Of a stretch of 64,000 bases of DNA, positions 26,801 through 36,586 are shown piece after piece (the first letter of the stretch is position 1; the number at the start of each line of letters is the position of its first letter). The notes below the pieces were generated by a model that did not search any database, was not told where the DNA came from, and saw only the letters and a list, made by a program, of their open reading frames with translations. Both the position numbers and the translations under genes were made by a program. Source of the DNA: JAOARY01 sp045345765 (GTDB taxonomy: Bacteria; Bacillota; Clostridia; Peptostreptococcales; Peptostreptococcaceae). The DNA lies in assembly GCA_045345765.1 (NCBI GenBank), contig CP148265.1, forward strand, positions 930,001-994,000, written 5' to 3'.

Positions 26801-27661
26801 CTATATTCTACTTAATTTTAAATCTTTTAAAATTTCATCTTTAACATTCTTTATATTTTCAAACTTATGACCAAACCAAATTTCTTGTGCCAAAAGAGCT
26901 TGATATATAAGCATATTTACTCCATATATAATTTTAAATCCTCTACTTTTTGCATCTTTTAAAAATAGAGTTTCATGTGGTTTATATACAATATCACAAA
27001 ATACACAATTTGATTTAAAATTTTCAATTACAATAGGCGTTTTATCTTCATTTGGATACATGCCAAGAGATGTCGTATTTATTACAATATCATATTTAAG
27101 ACTTTCTAAGTCTTCCTTAGATACTACATTAAATTTAGAATCTGTATCTTTAAAATTAATCCTAAGATCTGAAGCTAAATCAATAGCTTTTTTATAATTT
27201 CTATTTAATATATCTATATTTGTTTTTTCCTTAAAAGAAAGTGCAAAGGCAATACCTCTTGCAGCACCACCAGCTCCTAATATCAATATATTTTTATCTT
27301 TTATACCTATATTTTCTTCCTTTAGAGACATAAAAAATCCAAATCCATCTGTATTAAATCCTTTTATTTTCCCATTTTCAAATTTTATTGTATTAACTGA
27401 TTTCATCATATTTGAAATCTCATCTAATTCATCTATATAATCTATTATCTCTTCCTTATAAGGAATTGTTATATTTAACCCCTTTATATTGATATACCTA
27501 AGCCCATTTATCACCTTATTTAAATTTTCTTTAACATCAAAAGCTAAATAAGCATAATTTTCTCCTAATATATCCAATGCCTTATTATGTATAAAAGGAG
27601 AAAGTGTTTTATTTGTATCTCCTCCAATAAGACCTATTAGTCTAGTTTTATCATCCACCAT
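26801..27661 (-). CDS. aroE: Shikimate dehydrogenase
   Basis: NADPH-dependent reduction of 3-dehydroshikimate to shikimate. The 286-residue chain has the substrate site TLSPFIHNKAL (about 18-28), the catalytic Lys-Asp pair in NITIPYKEEI and FNTDGFG, and the nucleotide loop LGAGGAARGIAFAL (about 128-141). Start ATG follows GGAGAGGAAGG. It is separate from the main aro operon but on the same strand and 0.9 kb upstream of the leader. With aroF, B, A and C it leaves only dehydroquinate dehydratase and shikimate kinase to be found outside the window. Confidence 0.95.
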   Translation of the reverse strand: MVDDKTRLIGLIGGDTNKTLSPFIHNKALDILGENYAYLAFDVKENLNKVINGLRYINIKGLNITIPYKEEIIDYIDELDEISNMMKSVNTIKFENGKIKGFNTDGFGFFMSLKEENIGIKDKNILILGAGGAARGIAFALSFKEKTNIDILNRNYKKAIDLASDLRINFKDTDSKFNVVSKEDLESLKYDIVINTTSLGMYPNEDKTPIVIENFKSNCVFCDIVYKPHETLFLKDAKSRGFKIIYGVNMLIYQALLAQEIWFGHKFENIKNVKDEILKDLKLSRI

Positions 27662-27730
27662 ATAAAATAACCTTCCTCTCCTTTTATAATGTTTCCAACT
27701 TGCAAGTTATAAACTATTTTAAATATATTT

Positions 27731-29167
27731 TTATTCCAAGACAATTTCACCTTTTTTATTTATATAATATGCTTTATCACCTTCATATACTGCTGACAAT
27801 CCCTCACTAAATTTTTGAACTCTATCATATTTATAATCAATAGCCAACTTACCATCTTTATCAATAAAACCCCATTTGCCATCTTTACAAACAGGTGCTA
27901 AACCTTCTTTAAAACAATAAGCTCTATCAAATTTACATTCTATATCCAAATCACCTTTTTCATTCATATATCCCCATTTATCTTTGACTTTCACTCTAAT
28001 ATGACCTTCTACAAACATTGGTCCTATTTCATCATACATAGGTTTAGTTATAATATTTCCTAACGTATCTACCATTCCTATTTTACCATCTTTTTTTATT
28101 CTAATATATTTACTACTATTAAAGTAAATTTCATCATATTCCATATCTATTATATTTTCAAATTTCGAATTTAATATATATTTTTTATTATTTTTTACTA
28201 TACTATACAAATCGAGATCTTTTATATACATGATATCTCCATCAACATATTCAAATTTAGGAATCCCATCTTTATCAATTACTGTATTCCCCTTATCATT
28301 AGATACTATGATAATTTCTTCATTTACAAACCATATTACAGTAGTATTATCTTTAACTAACTTATCCACATCTACATTTAAATTTTTAAGCTCTCTAGTT
28401 TTCTCATCAAAACTATAATATACAACACCTTTAGTTACAGTTGCTGAGAAATTATCATAAAAATAATACTTGCCTTTGTTATAATTTATAAAATATAATC
28501 TCTTATGATTCCCAGGCTTTGTTTCATCAAAATCTAAATATGTATTTCCTTTTGTATCTATTAGAAAATGACCTTTTTTAGAATCCTCTTTTGTTATCCC
28601 TAATTTTTTATAATCACAAAGTTCCTCATCAAAATATCTCGATGCAATAGCTAAGTTATTATCAAAATTTAATCCTCTATACAATCTATCTATTAACACA
28701 TTTCCCTTATAATCTATATATTTACCTAAACCATTTTCTTTTACAAAAGCATATCCATTTTTAAATTGATATAATAAATCATATTTAGGTTCTACCAAAA
28801 TTTCTTTATCCAAAACATAATGTCCATACTTATTATTAGCTCTTAAAATATATACATTTTCACTTCCTTTTGTTAAAAAATCATACTTAGGTTCTATTAT
28901 CACATTCCCCTTATCATCCATAAATCCATATTTTTCATCCTTCTTAAAATAAGCCTTATTATTGCTCATATTAGATATATCTTGATAACCTTCTTTATTT
29001 AAAATCCTCCCCCTTTTATCCATTAAGTAACTATTTTTTTCAATTTCTACTTTTGCATAATTATTTTTAAATGTCGATATATATTTGAAATTATTATTAG
29101 ATTTACAACCAACAAAAATGATACTCGACATTATAAGTATAAAAAACATCTTTTTTATACAATTCAT
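27731..29167 (-). CDS. WG-repeat lipoprotein
   Basis: A signal ending IIFVGC marks a lipoprotein anchored outside the membrane. The rest of the 478 residues is built of WG/KWG repeats, each a short beta meander: EKYGFMDDKGNVIIEPKYD, KWGYMNEKGDL and KWGFIDKDGKLAIDYKYD are clear units, with more degenerate ones between. Such proteins are common in Clostridia and Bacteroides; the repeat probably forms a propeller-like binding surface, but no activity is established. TTG at 29170 directly precedes ATG at 29167; the ribosome site GGTGGTGAG fits either. It is monocistronic, 70 bp behind aroE in gene order. Confidence 0.85.
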   Translation of the reverse strand: MNCIKKMFFILIMSSIIFVGCKSNNNFKYISTFKNNYAKVEIEKNSYLMDKRGRILNKEGYQDISNMSNNKAYFKKDEKYGFMDDKGNVIIEPKYDFLTKGSENVYILRANNKYGHYVLDKEILVEPKYDLLYQFKNGYAFVKENGLGKYIDYKGNVLIDRLYRGLNFDNNLAIASRYFDEELCDYKKLGITKEDSKKGHFLIDTKGNTYLDFDETKPGNHKRLYFINYNKGKYYFYDNFSATVTKGVVYYSFDEKTRELKNLNVDVDKLVKDNTTVIWFVNEEIIIVSNDKGNTVIDKDGIPKFEYVDGDIMYIKDLDLYSIVKNNKKYILNSKFENIIDMEYDEIYFNSSKYIRIKKDGKIGMVDTLGNIITKPMYDEIGPMFVEGHIRVKVKDKWGYMNEKGDLDIECKFDRAYCFKEGLAPVCKDGKWGFIDKDGKLAIDYKYDRVQKFSEGLSAVYEGDKAYYINKKGEIVLE

Positions 29168-29322
29168 CAAATTCTCACCACCTTAATAAACATTTAACTT
29201 ACTTAATATATTATAACATCTATTATATTTTATTTTTAATATAATTTAGAGTATAATATTAGTGATACATTCTTTTACCCTGATATATTGATTTACAAAA
29301 CTAAGAAAAGGACGTGTTATAA

Positions 29323-30453
29323 TTGAAAACCATTTTTGTTCAAAAAAAACGTAAACCTATATTTTCCATAGTAATATTAGTTTTATCATTTTTATTAATT
29401 TACATAAACATAACATTATCCAAATTTCCCAAAATAATAGATAAATTCTATTCTAATGGATGTAATAAATTCTTAAGAGAAAATTTAAATAAGACAACAT
29501 CTATTCTTCCATTTTCTCTTGCTGAAATATTAATTTTAGTGTTTTTTATATTCTTAATAATTCAAATTATAAGATTTATAAAATCACTAATTTCAAAAGA
29601 TGATGAAAATAAAAAACCATTTCAGATATTTAAAACCACAGCACTTACATTAATTATTATCTATTCTTTTTTCCTAGTTTTTTGGGGTTTTAATTATAAT
29701 AAATCTGATATTTTAGATGGTTTAACAGATGATACTGTCTTACCAACTTACAAAAATTCAGATTTAATAAATCTTTGTGAATCTCTTATAAGCGATGCTA
29801 ATCATTTAAGAGAACATTTAAACGAGGATGATAATAAAGTTTTTGAATCAAAAAAAACATTAAGTGAATTATCTTTAGATTTAAAAAAAGGTTATAAAAA
29901 TATCTCAAATGAATTTCCTTTTTTAGATGGCTTCTATGCCAATCCCAAAAAAGCAATATCTTCAGAATTAATGTCTTACATGGGCATTAGTGGGTTTTAT
30001 TTTCCTTATACAGGAGAAATAAATATAAATATGAATAATTCTGATTTTATGATACCTTCTACATTAGCTCATGAAATAGCTCATCAAAAAGGTATTGCTA
30101 AAGAAGATGAAGCTAATTTCTTGGCATATTTAACTTGCATAAACCATCCAGAAGATGAAATTAAGTATTCAGGAATAATGCTAGCATTAATTCATTCAAT
30201 GAATGAACTATACGAACAAGATAAAGAAAGCTATATAAAATTAGTAGATAAATATTCACTCAAAGTATCTACCGACTTAAAATCCCATTATGAACTTTGG
30301 TCTTCGTATTCTGGACCATTGGATGATTTATTTACTAAATATAATAATTTATTCTTGGCTTCAAATGGTCAAAGTGAAGGTGTCAAGTCCTATTCAAAAA
30401 TGGTTGATTTGGTTATAAAATATAAAAAAATAAAAAAAAATGAATCAAATTAA
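29323..30453 (+). CDS. DUF3810 membrane-anchored metallopeptidase-like protein
   Basis: Three hydrophobic segments (about 13-29, 63-83 and 105-126) are followed by an external or cytosolic domain holding LAHEIAHQKGIAKEDEANF (residues about 249-267), the HExxH-plus-Glu pattern of zinc peptidases and the hallmark of DUF3810. The 376-residue length is usual for the family. Start is TTG at 29323 behind AAAAGGACG. A hairpin after the stop ends the gene. The natural substrate is unknown; peptidase activity is an inference from the motif. Confidence 0.82.
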   Translation: MKTIFVQKKRKPIFSIVILVLSFLLIYINITLSKFPKIIDKFYSNGCNKFLRENLNKTTSILPFSLAEILILVFFIFLIIQIIRFIKSLISKDDENKKPFQIFKTTALTLIIIYSFFLVFWGFNYNKSDILDGLTDDTVLPTYKNSDLINLCESLISDANHLREHLNEDDNKVFESKKTLSELSLDLKKGYKNISNEFPFLDGFYANPKKAISSELMSYMGISGFYFPYTGEININMNNSDFMIPSTLAHEIAHQKGIAKEDEANFLAYLTCINHPEDEIKYSGIMLALIHSMNELYEQDKESYIKLVDKYSLKVSTDLKSHYELWSSYSGPLDDLFTKYNNLFLASNGQSEGVKSYSKMVDLVIKYKKIKKNESN

Positions 30454-30460
30454 ATTAATA

Positions 30461-30507
30461 AAAAAGGCAATCTTAAAAATCATATGTTTTTTAGATTGCC
30501 TTTTATT
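30461..30507. terminator. Bidirectional terminator
   Basis: AAAAAGGCAATCT pairs with AGATTGCCTTTTA over a loop of about 19 nt that can extend the stem. It serves the convergent DUF3810 gene and the 176-residue gene. Confidence 0.8.
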
Positions 30508-30511
30508 TATT

Positions 30512-31042
30512 CTATAGTAAACAATTTTCTTTTTTTAACTCTACTTGCTCTTCTTTTAATATCTCTTTTATTTCTTTGTCCTTAAATAATTCATCCAAAT
30601 CATTTTTTTGTATGGTTATTTTAAATTCTATATTATTATCTACAAATCCTCTTATAGTATTTTTTAAATCCTCCATTTCGCAATTATCTTTGGAATAATC
30701 TATTTTTATATTTAGCTTTGAAAAATCTATTCCATAAGATAAAAATAACGATGTAGATCCATTAGTTTGTAAATATATATTTTTAACTTTATCAAAATTC
30801 GAGAATTTAACCAAAAAAGCTATATAATAATCATATATTAAATACTCACAAGAATATATAAGCTCTAAATCAAAATCCCCATTGATATTATTAAATTTCT
30901 CAATTTCTCTTGAAAATAAATCTAAATCCTTCTTATCTTCAATAATTCTTGGTATTTCTCTTTTATGTCTTGTGCTTTCTTCTACATTACAACCCCCTTC
31001 ACAACTTGCTAATTTTGTTTGATACGATAATATTTTTTCCAT
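30512..31042 (-). CDS. Unknown 176-residue protein
   Basis: I do not recognise this protein. It is acidic, soluble and has no signal peptide. A Cys-rich turn near the N-terminus (SCEGGCNVEES, residues 13-23) and Cys at about 65 and 118, plus a Cys two residues before the end, may be chance or a metal site. A ribosome site AAAAGGGG lies about 10 nt before ATG at 31042. It is monocistronic and lies between the DUF3810 and asnA genes, with convergent and tandem orientation respectively, so context adds nothing on function. Confidence 0.6.
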   Translation of the reverse strand: MEKILSYQTKLASCEGGCNVEESTRHKREIPRIIEDKKDLDLFSREIEKFNNINGDFDLELIYSCEYLIYDYYIAFLVKFSNFDKVKNIYLQTNGSTSLFLSYGIDFSKLNIKIDYSKDNCEMEDLKNTIRGFVDNNIEFKITIQKNDLDELFKDKEIKEILKEEQVELKKENCLL

Positions 31043-31121
31043 AATAAATACCCCTTTTTAGTTTTTATGTTAATTAAAATATTTATACCCACTATTTTAC
31101 ACCATTTTCGTTATAAAAAAC

Positions 31122-31173
31122 AAAAAAATAAAGGTAATATAAGAATAATTTTATTTTATTCTTATATTACCTT
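31122..31173 (-). terminator. Terminator of asnA
   Basis: An 18-bp perfect inverted repeat, AAGGTAATATAAGAATAA with its complement, has a 7-nt loop and a T-run on the minus strand. It lies just past the asnA stop. Confidence 0.85.
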
Positions 31174-31256
31174 GTTTTAATAATATTTTATATAATTATG
31201 CATTAAATGCATTTTTTAAATTCTAGCAAATATAATAATTCTAATCTATATAATTT

Positions 31257-32267
31257 TTATAATAATTCTATTCCAGCTTCTTCACAAACTTTAATCATTT
31301 CTTTTGGCCATATCGAAGCTTGTACTTCACCTATATGAGCCTTTTGTAAGAAGAACATACATATTCTTGATTGTCCAATCCCTCCACCTACAGTGTATGG
31401 AAGTTCTTTGTTTAGTAATTTTTTGTGGAAGTCTAATTCTGCTCTTTGCTCACAACCTCTTATCTTTAATTGCTTAGCTAAAGACTCTTCACAAACTCTA
31501 ATTCCCATTGATGATAATTCAAACGCTCTTTGCAGTACTGGGTTCCAGAATATTATATCTCCGTTTAAATCCCAATCATCATAATCTGGAGCTCTACCAT
31601 CATGAATTTCACCAGACTCTAATGCTTTACCTATTTGCATTATAAATACAGCTTTTTTCTCTTTTGCTATTTCATCTTCTCTTTGCTTAGGAGTTAATGT
31701 TGGATACATATCTTCTAACTCTTGAGTAGTAACAAAAGTAATTTCTTCTGGTAAAAATCCTTTTATAGCAGGGTATTCTTCTTCAATAAAAGATTCTAAT
31801 TTCTTAAATACAGAATAAATTCCCTTAACAATTTCTTGTAACTTATCTAAATGTCTTTCTTCTTTAGTTATTATCTTTTCCCAATCCCATTGATCTACAT
31901 ATATAGAATGTAAGTTATCAAAATCTTCATCTCTTCTTATAGCGTTCATATCCGTATATAAACCTTCTCCAGCAGAGAATTTGTATCTTGCAAGAGCCAT
32001 TCTTTTCCACTTAGCTAGAGAATGTACTATCTCTGCATAACTTTCATTGTCACCTTTTAATGTGAATCCAACTGGTCTTTCAACACCATTTAAATCATCG
32101 TTTAGTCCCGTTTCTGGCTTTACAAATAACGGTGCTGATACTCTTGTTAAACTAAGTTCTTTTGATAATTCAACTTGGAAGAAATCCTTAACTTTTTTGA
32201 TTGCAACCTCTGTTTCTCTTAAATCTAAACTACTCTTATAACCTTTTGGTAATATTAATTTTTCCAT
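31257..32267 (-). CDS. asnA: Aspartate-ammonia ligase (ammonia-dependent asparagine synthetase)
   Basis: Makes asparagine from aspartate, ammonia and ATP; AsnA is a class II tRNA-synthetase-like enzyme. The 336 residues fit AsnA. Typical stretches are SLTRVSAPLF, ALARYKFSAGEGLYTDMNAIRRDE, YVDQWDWEK and PYTVGGGIGQSRICM. A longer frame to 32372 is excluded because AGGAGTG places ATG at 32267. A T-box leader with an AAC specifier lies 0.3-0.6 kb upstream, so the gene is switched on when tRNA-Asn is uncharged. It is monocistronic. Confidence 0.95.
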   Translation of the reverse strand: MEKLILPKGYKSSLDLRETEVAIKKVKDFFQVELSKELSLTRVSAPLFVKPETGLNDDLNGVERPVGFTLKGDNESYAEIVHSLAKWKRMALARYKFSAGEGLYTDMNAIRRDEDFDNLHSIYVDQWDWEKIITKEERHLDKLQEIVKGIYSVFKKLESFIEEEYPAIKGFLPEEITFVTTQELEDMYPTLTPKQREDEIAKEKKAVFIMQIGKALESGEIHDGRAPDYDDWDLNGDIIFWNPVLQRAFELSSMGIRVCEESLAKQLKIRGCEQRAELDFHKKLLNKELPYTVGGGIGQSRICMFFLQKAHIGEVQASIWPKEMIKVCEEAGIELL

Positions 32268-32544
32268 TTTTAAAACACTCCTCATTTTCATAATCTTTTT
32301 AATTTTTTTAATATTTTTAATATTTTTGTTATTTTTAATTTTGTGATTTTTGATACTGTAACACAATCTCATTTCTTTTTATTTTTTAGAGATTTATGTT
32401 TAAGCCTTGTAAAAACTTTAATTATGCTTTATAATTTTACTTGTAAAAACTTTTTTAAAACACTCATTTTTTTATGTCTTTTTATTTATACAAGGTATTC
32501 CTTGTATTTTTTTTATACCCAAATGGCTATTTTTGTTATTTTAG

Positions 32545-32860
32545 GTATTAAAAAAAGCTCCCGATCCCTTGATATTAAATCAAAGGGACGAAAGCTTGTA
32601 TATACATTCGCGGTACCACCCTAATTGGTTAAAAACCCACCTTTACAAGTACGGACTAAAAGTCGATACTCTCTGATTATAACGTATCATAAACGTCTAA
32701 GTCTACTAAGCTTGCGCCTTTCGGTTAGAAGCTCAAAGATGTTCTTCAGTAAAGAATCCGTATTAGGCTTTCACCAACCCTAACTCGCTATAACATCAAT
32801 CTATACTTACTCTTCTTTTCACAGCTTTTAAAATAAATTTTGCAAGTTTACCGAAAAATT
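32545..32860 (-). promoter_or_regulatory. T-box leader of asnA, Asn (AAC) specifier
   Basis: On the minus strand the invariant T-box bulge GGGTGGTACCGCG lies at 32623-32611, followed by an intrinsic terminator (CGTCCCTT paired with AAGGGATCG, then seven T at 32557-32551). Stem I contains GGTTGGTGAAAGCC and the specifier loop GAACATC; its AAC codon (32743-32741) reads asparagine, matching the gene. Uncharged tRNA-Asn should stabilise the antiterminator. About 280 nt of AT-rich leader separate the terminator from asnA, with no second gene. Confidence 0.93.
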
Positions 32861-32973
32861 ATTTCGAAAAACTTTATTTAATTATTTCTTGTTTTCAAGT
32901 ATAATCAAATTTTTTAACTTTGTCAAATAATATTTAGAATTTTTTTTATATAATTTTTTTTATATAATTCTAA

Positions 32974-33028
32974 AAAAATTCATATACCCACTTACAATTT
33001 ACTAAATATCTTGATTATATGAATTTTT
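32974..33028 (-). terminator. Terminator after LysR-type gene
   Basis: AAAAATTCATATA (32974-32986) and its complement (33016-33028) form a 13-bp stem with a 29-nt loop, T-rich on the minus strand. Confidence 0.7.
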
Positions 33029-33089
33029 ATTATTTTTAATTTTTCTTAATATTTTTATTATTTTTATATAGATAACTCTTTTTTTTAAT

Positions 33090-33983
33090 CTAATTTTTTA
33101 TTTTATAATTGGATTGTATATTGTAATCTCTACAAAAATCTAAAAAAGCCTTTGCTGCATTCGATATATATCTTTCTTTATTCCATGCCACACCTATTTT
33201 CACCTTTACTCTGTTTTCAAGAGGTATCTTAACAACATTCTCATCATTAACTATCTCTTTTAATAAAAATGATATTGCAACATCTTGTTTTACTAGACTT
33301 TTAATCGTCTCTAATTGATTAGAACTAAGTAAAATATTAGGTTCTATACTCTCTTCTTTGTAAAGTTGCATAATCTTCTTTCTATGAAAAAATCCTTCTT
33401 TCAATAAAATCACAGGTTCATTTTTAATTTCATCAAAGGATATAGAATCTTTATTTGATAATTTATGATTCTTATTTAAACATACTAAAATTTCACTTTC
33501 TATCATTGGTATTATTTCCAAATGATCATTACAAATAGATAATATTATTATACCCACGTCTAATTCCTGATTCTCTATTTTTTCTCTTGTTAACAGTGAA
33601 CCCTCTTCGCTCAAATTAAGATCTATATTTGGATATAATTTTTTAAACTCCGTAAAAATTCTGGGAAATAAAAATGTTCCAATCATAGGTGGAATTCCAA
33701 TATTTAATTTTCCTCTACTAAGATTATTAAAATCCTTCATCTCTTGTTTTGCATCTTCAATATTTTTTAATATAACCTCTACTCTCTTTAAAAAAACTTC
33801 ACCCTCAGCTGTCAAATCTATATATTTTTTTGTCCTATCAAGAAGCTCAACACCTAAATTAGCTTCTAAATTTTTTATAGAATTAGTTATAGAAGGTTGG
33901 GATACATGAAGTAATTTTGCAGCCTTAGTTATATTTTTTGTTTTTGCCACCATTTTAAAATACTCTAATTGCCTAAATTCCAT
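33090..33983 (-). CDS. LysR-family transcriptional regulator
   Basis: The 297-residue regulator opens with the LysR helix-turn-helix (MEFRQLEYFKMVAKTKNITK, then AAKLLHVSQPSITNSIKNLE). Residues about 90-290 form the periplasmic-binding-like effector domain. It is divergent from fabK and the malic enzyme gene, so it probably controls them and itself from the 440-bp gap. There, a palindrome of LysR-box type lies at 34224-34238. Regulators in such positions next to malate-using enzymes often sense malate, but the effector here is unproven. Confidence 0.9.
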   Translation of the reverse strand: MEFRQLEYFKMVAKTKNITKAAKLLHVSQPSITNSIKNLEANLGVELLDRTKKYIDLTAEGEVFLKRVEVILKNIEDAKQEMKDFNNLSRGKLNIGIPPMIGTFLFPRIFTEFKKLYPNIDLNLSEEGSLLTREKIENQELDVGIIILSICNDHLEIIPMIESEILVCLNKNHKLSNKDSISFDEIKNEPVILLKEGFFHRKKIMQLYKEESIEPNILLSSNQLETIKSLVKQDVAISFLLKEIVNDENVVKIPLENRVKVKIGVAWNKERYISNAAKAFLDFCRDYNIQSNYKIKN

Positions 33984-34223
33984 GATACACCTACTTTATA
34001 TTGATATAATTATTCATGTTAAAATAATTTAATTAAAAAATATTTATAACAAGATTATTTTAAGATTAAAATTTTTCTTTATGTATTTTCAATCTTACTA
34101 TATGTTATCGAGTAATATAATATAAGTTGTTATATTAAATTTTGATTTTTCTTGTATACATTACCTTTTTTCTTTATTATTGTTCAAAATTTATACCCTT
34201 AATATCTTTATTTCTATTTTTAT

Positions 34224-34288
34224 ATAGTTTTAAACTATGAACTAATAGTTTTTTTATATTTTTAAATAATAGTTTTTTGTGGTAAAAT
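34224..34288 (+). promoter_or_regulatory. LysR-type operator and promoter of fabK-malic enzyme operon
   Basis: ATAGTTTTAAACTAT (34224-34238) is a perfect palindrome of the ATAG-N7-CTAT form used by LysR regulators. ATAGTTT repeats at 34245-34251 and again near 34268. An extended minus-ten TGGTAAAAT ends at 34288. A smaller inverted repeat, CCGTA with TACGG, lies in the untranslated leader at 34365-34381. Confidence 0.6.
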
Positions 34289-34425
34289 TTAATTGAATAT
34301 GATTTTCAATTGATTTTTTAATTTCAATTTTCATTTTCATTGAATTTATCTAAATAAAAAATTCCCGTATATGAATTACGGTTGTTAATGGTGATTTTTT
34401 CTTTCTTTTATGAGGAGGCATTTGT

Positions 34426-35376
34426 ATGCAAAATAAATTAACTAAATTATTAAATATAAAATATCCAATAATTCAAGGTGCAATGGCTTGGATATCTGAA
34501 TCAACTTTAGTAAGTTCTTTATGTAACGCTGGAGCTACTGGAGTTATAGCAACAGGCGGTAGAGATATATCATTTGTAAGAGATGAGATAAGAAGAACAA
34601 AAGAACTTACTGATAAGCCTTTTGGTGTTAATATAATGTTAATGGCTGATAATAAAGACGATATAATAAAATTATGTTGTGAAGAAAAAGTAAGCTTTGT
34701 AACATTAGGAGCAGGAAATCCAGTTCCTTATTTTGAAATATTAAAAGAAAATAATATAAAGATAATACCAGTTGTACCTAATTTGAAATTAGCTAAAAGA
34801 GTTGAACAAAAGGGTGCAGATGCAATAATACTAGAAGGTATGGAAGCTGGGGGTCATATTGGTAATCAAACTACTATGGCACTATTGGAAAATGTTATTC
34901 CAAATATAAATATTCCAGTCGTAATAGCAGGTGGGATAGTAGACGGTAGAGGTCTAGCTTCAGCATTACTTATGGGTGCATCTGGAGTTCAAATGGGATC
35001 TAGGTTCTTATTATCATCTTCTTGCTTAGTTCATCAAAATTCAAAAGATATGATAATAAATGCAACAGATACAGATTCAGTTGTAACAGGTTATTCAAGA
35101 AATCACGGTGTTAGGGGACTAAAAAATGATTTTACTGATAAATTCTTAGAATTAGAAATATCAGGAGCTAAAAACGAAGAATTATTCAAATTAGCTACGG
35201 GTACTAATAGAAAGGCAGCTGTAGATGGAGATACAAAAGATGGTCTTGTTCAAGTAGGACAAAGTTTAGTTCCTTTAAATAAGATTCAAACAACAAAAGA
35301 AATAATAGATGAGATAATAAATGAAGCCATAGAAAAATTAGATAATGCTTCTAAATTATCATCTTATTTAAAATAA
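34426..35376 (+). CDS. fabK: FabK-type enoyl-ACP reductase / nitronate monooxygenase-like flavoprotein
   Basis: A TIM-barrel FMN enzyme of 316 residues. YPIIQGAMAWIS at the N-terminus, GVNIMLMADNK, EGMEAGGHIG, VIAGGIVDGRGLASALLMGASGVQMGSRF (read here as two adjoining motifs) are typical of FabK, which reduces the enoyl-ACP of fatty acid synthesis with NAD(P)H. Nitronate monooxygenase shares the fold, so a different oxidoreductase role is possible. The start follows GAGGAGG. It is 21 bp before the malic enzyme gene, so both are co-transcribed and share the LysR-controlled promoter. No other fab gene is adjacent. Confidence 0.82.
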   Translation: MQNKLTKLLNIKYPIIQGAMAWISESTLVSSLCNAGATGVIATGGRDISFVRDEIRRTKELTDKPFGVNIMLMADNKDDIIKLCCEEKVSFVTLGAGNPVPYFEILKENNIKIIPVVPNLKLAKRVEQKGADAIILEGMEAGGHIGNQTTMALLENVIPNINIPVVIAGGIVDGRGLASALLMGASGVQMGSRFLLSSSCLVHQNSKDMIINATDTDSVVTGYSRNHGVRGLKNDFTDKFLELEISGAKNEELFKLATGTNRKAAVDGDTKDGLVQVGQSLVPLNKIQTTKEIIDEIINEAIEKLDNASKLSSYLK

Positions 35377-35397
35377 ATTTAACTGGAGGGGATTTTT

Positions 35398-36546
35398 TTG
35401 ACTAATAATGAAAAAGCTCTAAAAATGCATGAAGAAAAGCAAGGCAAGATTGAAGTTATAAGTAAAGTTAAAGTAAATAACAAAGAGGATTTAGCTCTTG
35501 CTTATACACCAGGGGTTGCAGAACCTTGTAGAAAGATTGCAGAAGATAAAGATTTGGTATATAAGTATACTTCAAAACAAAATCTAGTAGCTGTTGTATC
35601 TGATGGTAGTGCAGTTTTAGGTCTTGGAGATATTGGACCAGAAGCTTCAATGCCAGTAATGGAAGGAAAAGCCTTACTATTTAAAGAGTTTGCAGATGTT
35701 GATGCCTTTCCTATATGTTTAGATACAAATGATACAGAAGAAATAATAAAAACAGTAAAATATTTAGCTCCTACTTTTGGAGGAATTAACTTGGAAGATA
35801 TAAGTTCTCCAAGATGTTTTGAAATAGAAGAAAGATTAAAGAAAGAATTAGATATTCCAGTATTTCATGATGATCAACATGGTACTGCAATAGTTGTTAG
35901 TGCTGGAGTTATTAATGGACTTAAATTAGTAAATAAAAAGTTTGAAGATATCAAAGTTGTAGTAAATGGACCTGGTGCTGCTGGTACTGCCATAATTAAG
36001 ATGCTTATAAATCTAAATGCAAAGGATATTGTTGTATGTGATATTGATGGGATATTGGATATAGATAATCCTTCTTTGGATGAGCATAAAAAACAATTAG
36101 CTAAAATGACTAATAATGATAATATTAAAGGAAATTTGGTTGATGCAATTAAGGGTGCTGATGTATTTATTGGTGTTTCTGCTCCTAATATTGTTACTAA
36201 AGAAATGATTGAATCTATGAATAAGGATGCTATTGTTTTTGCAATGGCAAATCCAACACCAGAAATAATGCCAAGTATCGCTAAGGAAGGCGGCGCAAGA
36301 GTGGTTGGTACAGGTAGATCTGATTTTCCTAATCAAATAAATAATGTACTTGCTTTTCCAGGGATATTTAAGGGAGTATTAAGAAGTAGAAAGAAACAAA
36401 TAACAGAGGAAATGAAGGTTGCTTCTGCTTATGCGATTGCTTCAATTGTAACTGATGATGAGTTAAGGGATGATTATGTTATTCCTGATGCGTTTGATGA
36501 AAGGGTTGTTGAAAGGGTTGCAAAGGCAGTAGAGGAATGTAATTAG
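35398..36546 (+). CDS. Malic enzyme, NAD(P)-dependent (oxaloacetate-decarboxylating type)
   Basis: Converts malate to pyruvate and carbon dioxide with NAD(P)H formation. The 382-residue chain is the short bacterial form without a phosphotransacetylase domain. Marks: LALAYTPGVAEPCRKIA with the catalytic Tyr, PVMEGKALLFKEFADVDAFP with the catalytic Lys, DDQHGTAIVV for the metal site, and NGPGAAGTAI as dinucleotide loop. The TTG start at 35398 follows GGAGGGGATTTTT. It follows fabK closely; NADPH from malate could feed a reductase. A terminator follows at 36587. Confidence 0.92.
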   Translation: MTNNEKALKMHEEKQGKIEVISKVKVNNKEDLALAYTPGVAEPCRKIAEDKDLVYKYTSKQNLVAVVSDGSAVLGLGDIGPEASMPVMEGKALLFKEFADVDAFPICLDTNDTEEIIKTVKYLAPTFGGINLEDISSPRCFEIEERLKKELDIPVFHDDQHGTAIVVSAGVINGLKLVNKKFEDIKVVVNGPGAAGTAIIKMLINLNAKDIVVCDIDGILDIDNPSLDEHKKQLAKMTNNDNIKGNLVDAIKGADVFIGVSAPNIVTKEMIESMNKDAIVFAMANPTPEIMPSIAKEGGARVVGTGRSDFPNQINNVLAFPGIFKGVLRSRKKQITEEMKVASAYAIASIVTDDELRDDYVIPDAFDERVVERVAKAVEECN

Positions 36547-36586
36547 TAATAATTAAAAAATTTAATAAAGCTGTTGTTTTGCTTTG

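Noticed and set aside
32280..32372. N-terminal extension of AsnA
   Set aside because: The extra Lys/Ile/Asn-rich residues come from a low-complexity AAT/AAA leader. The ribosome site is placed for ATG at 32267, and AsnA enzymes do not carry such an extension.
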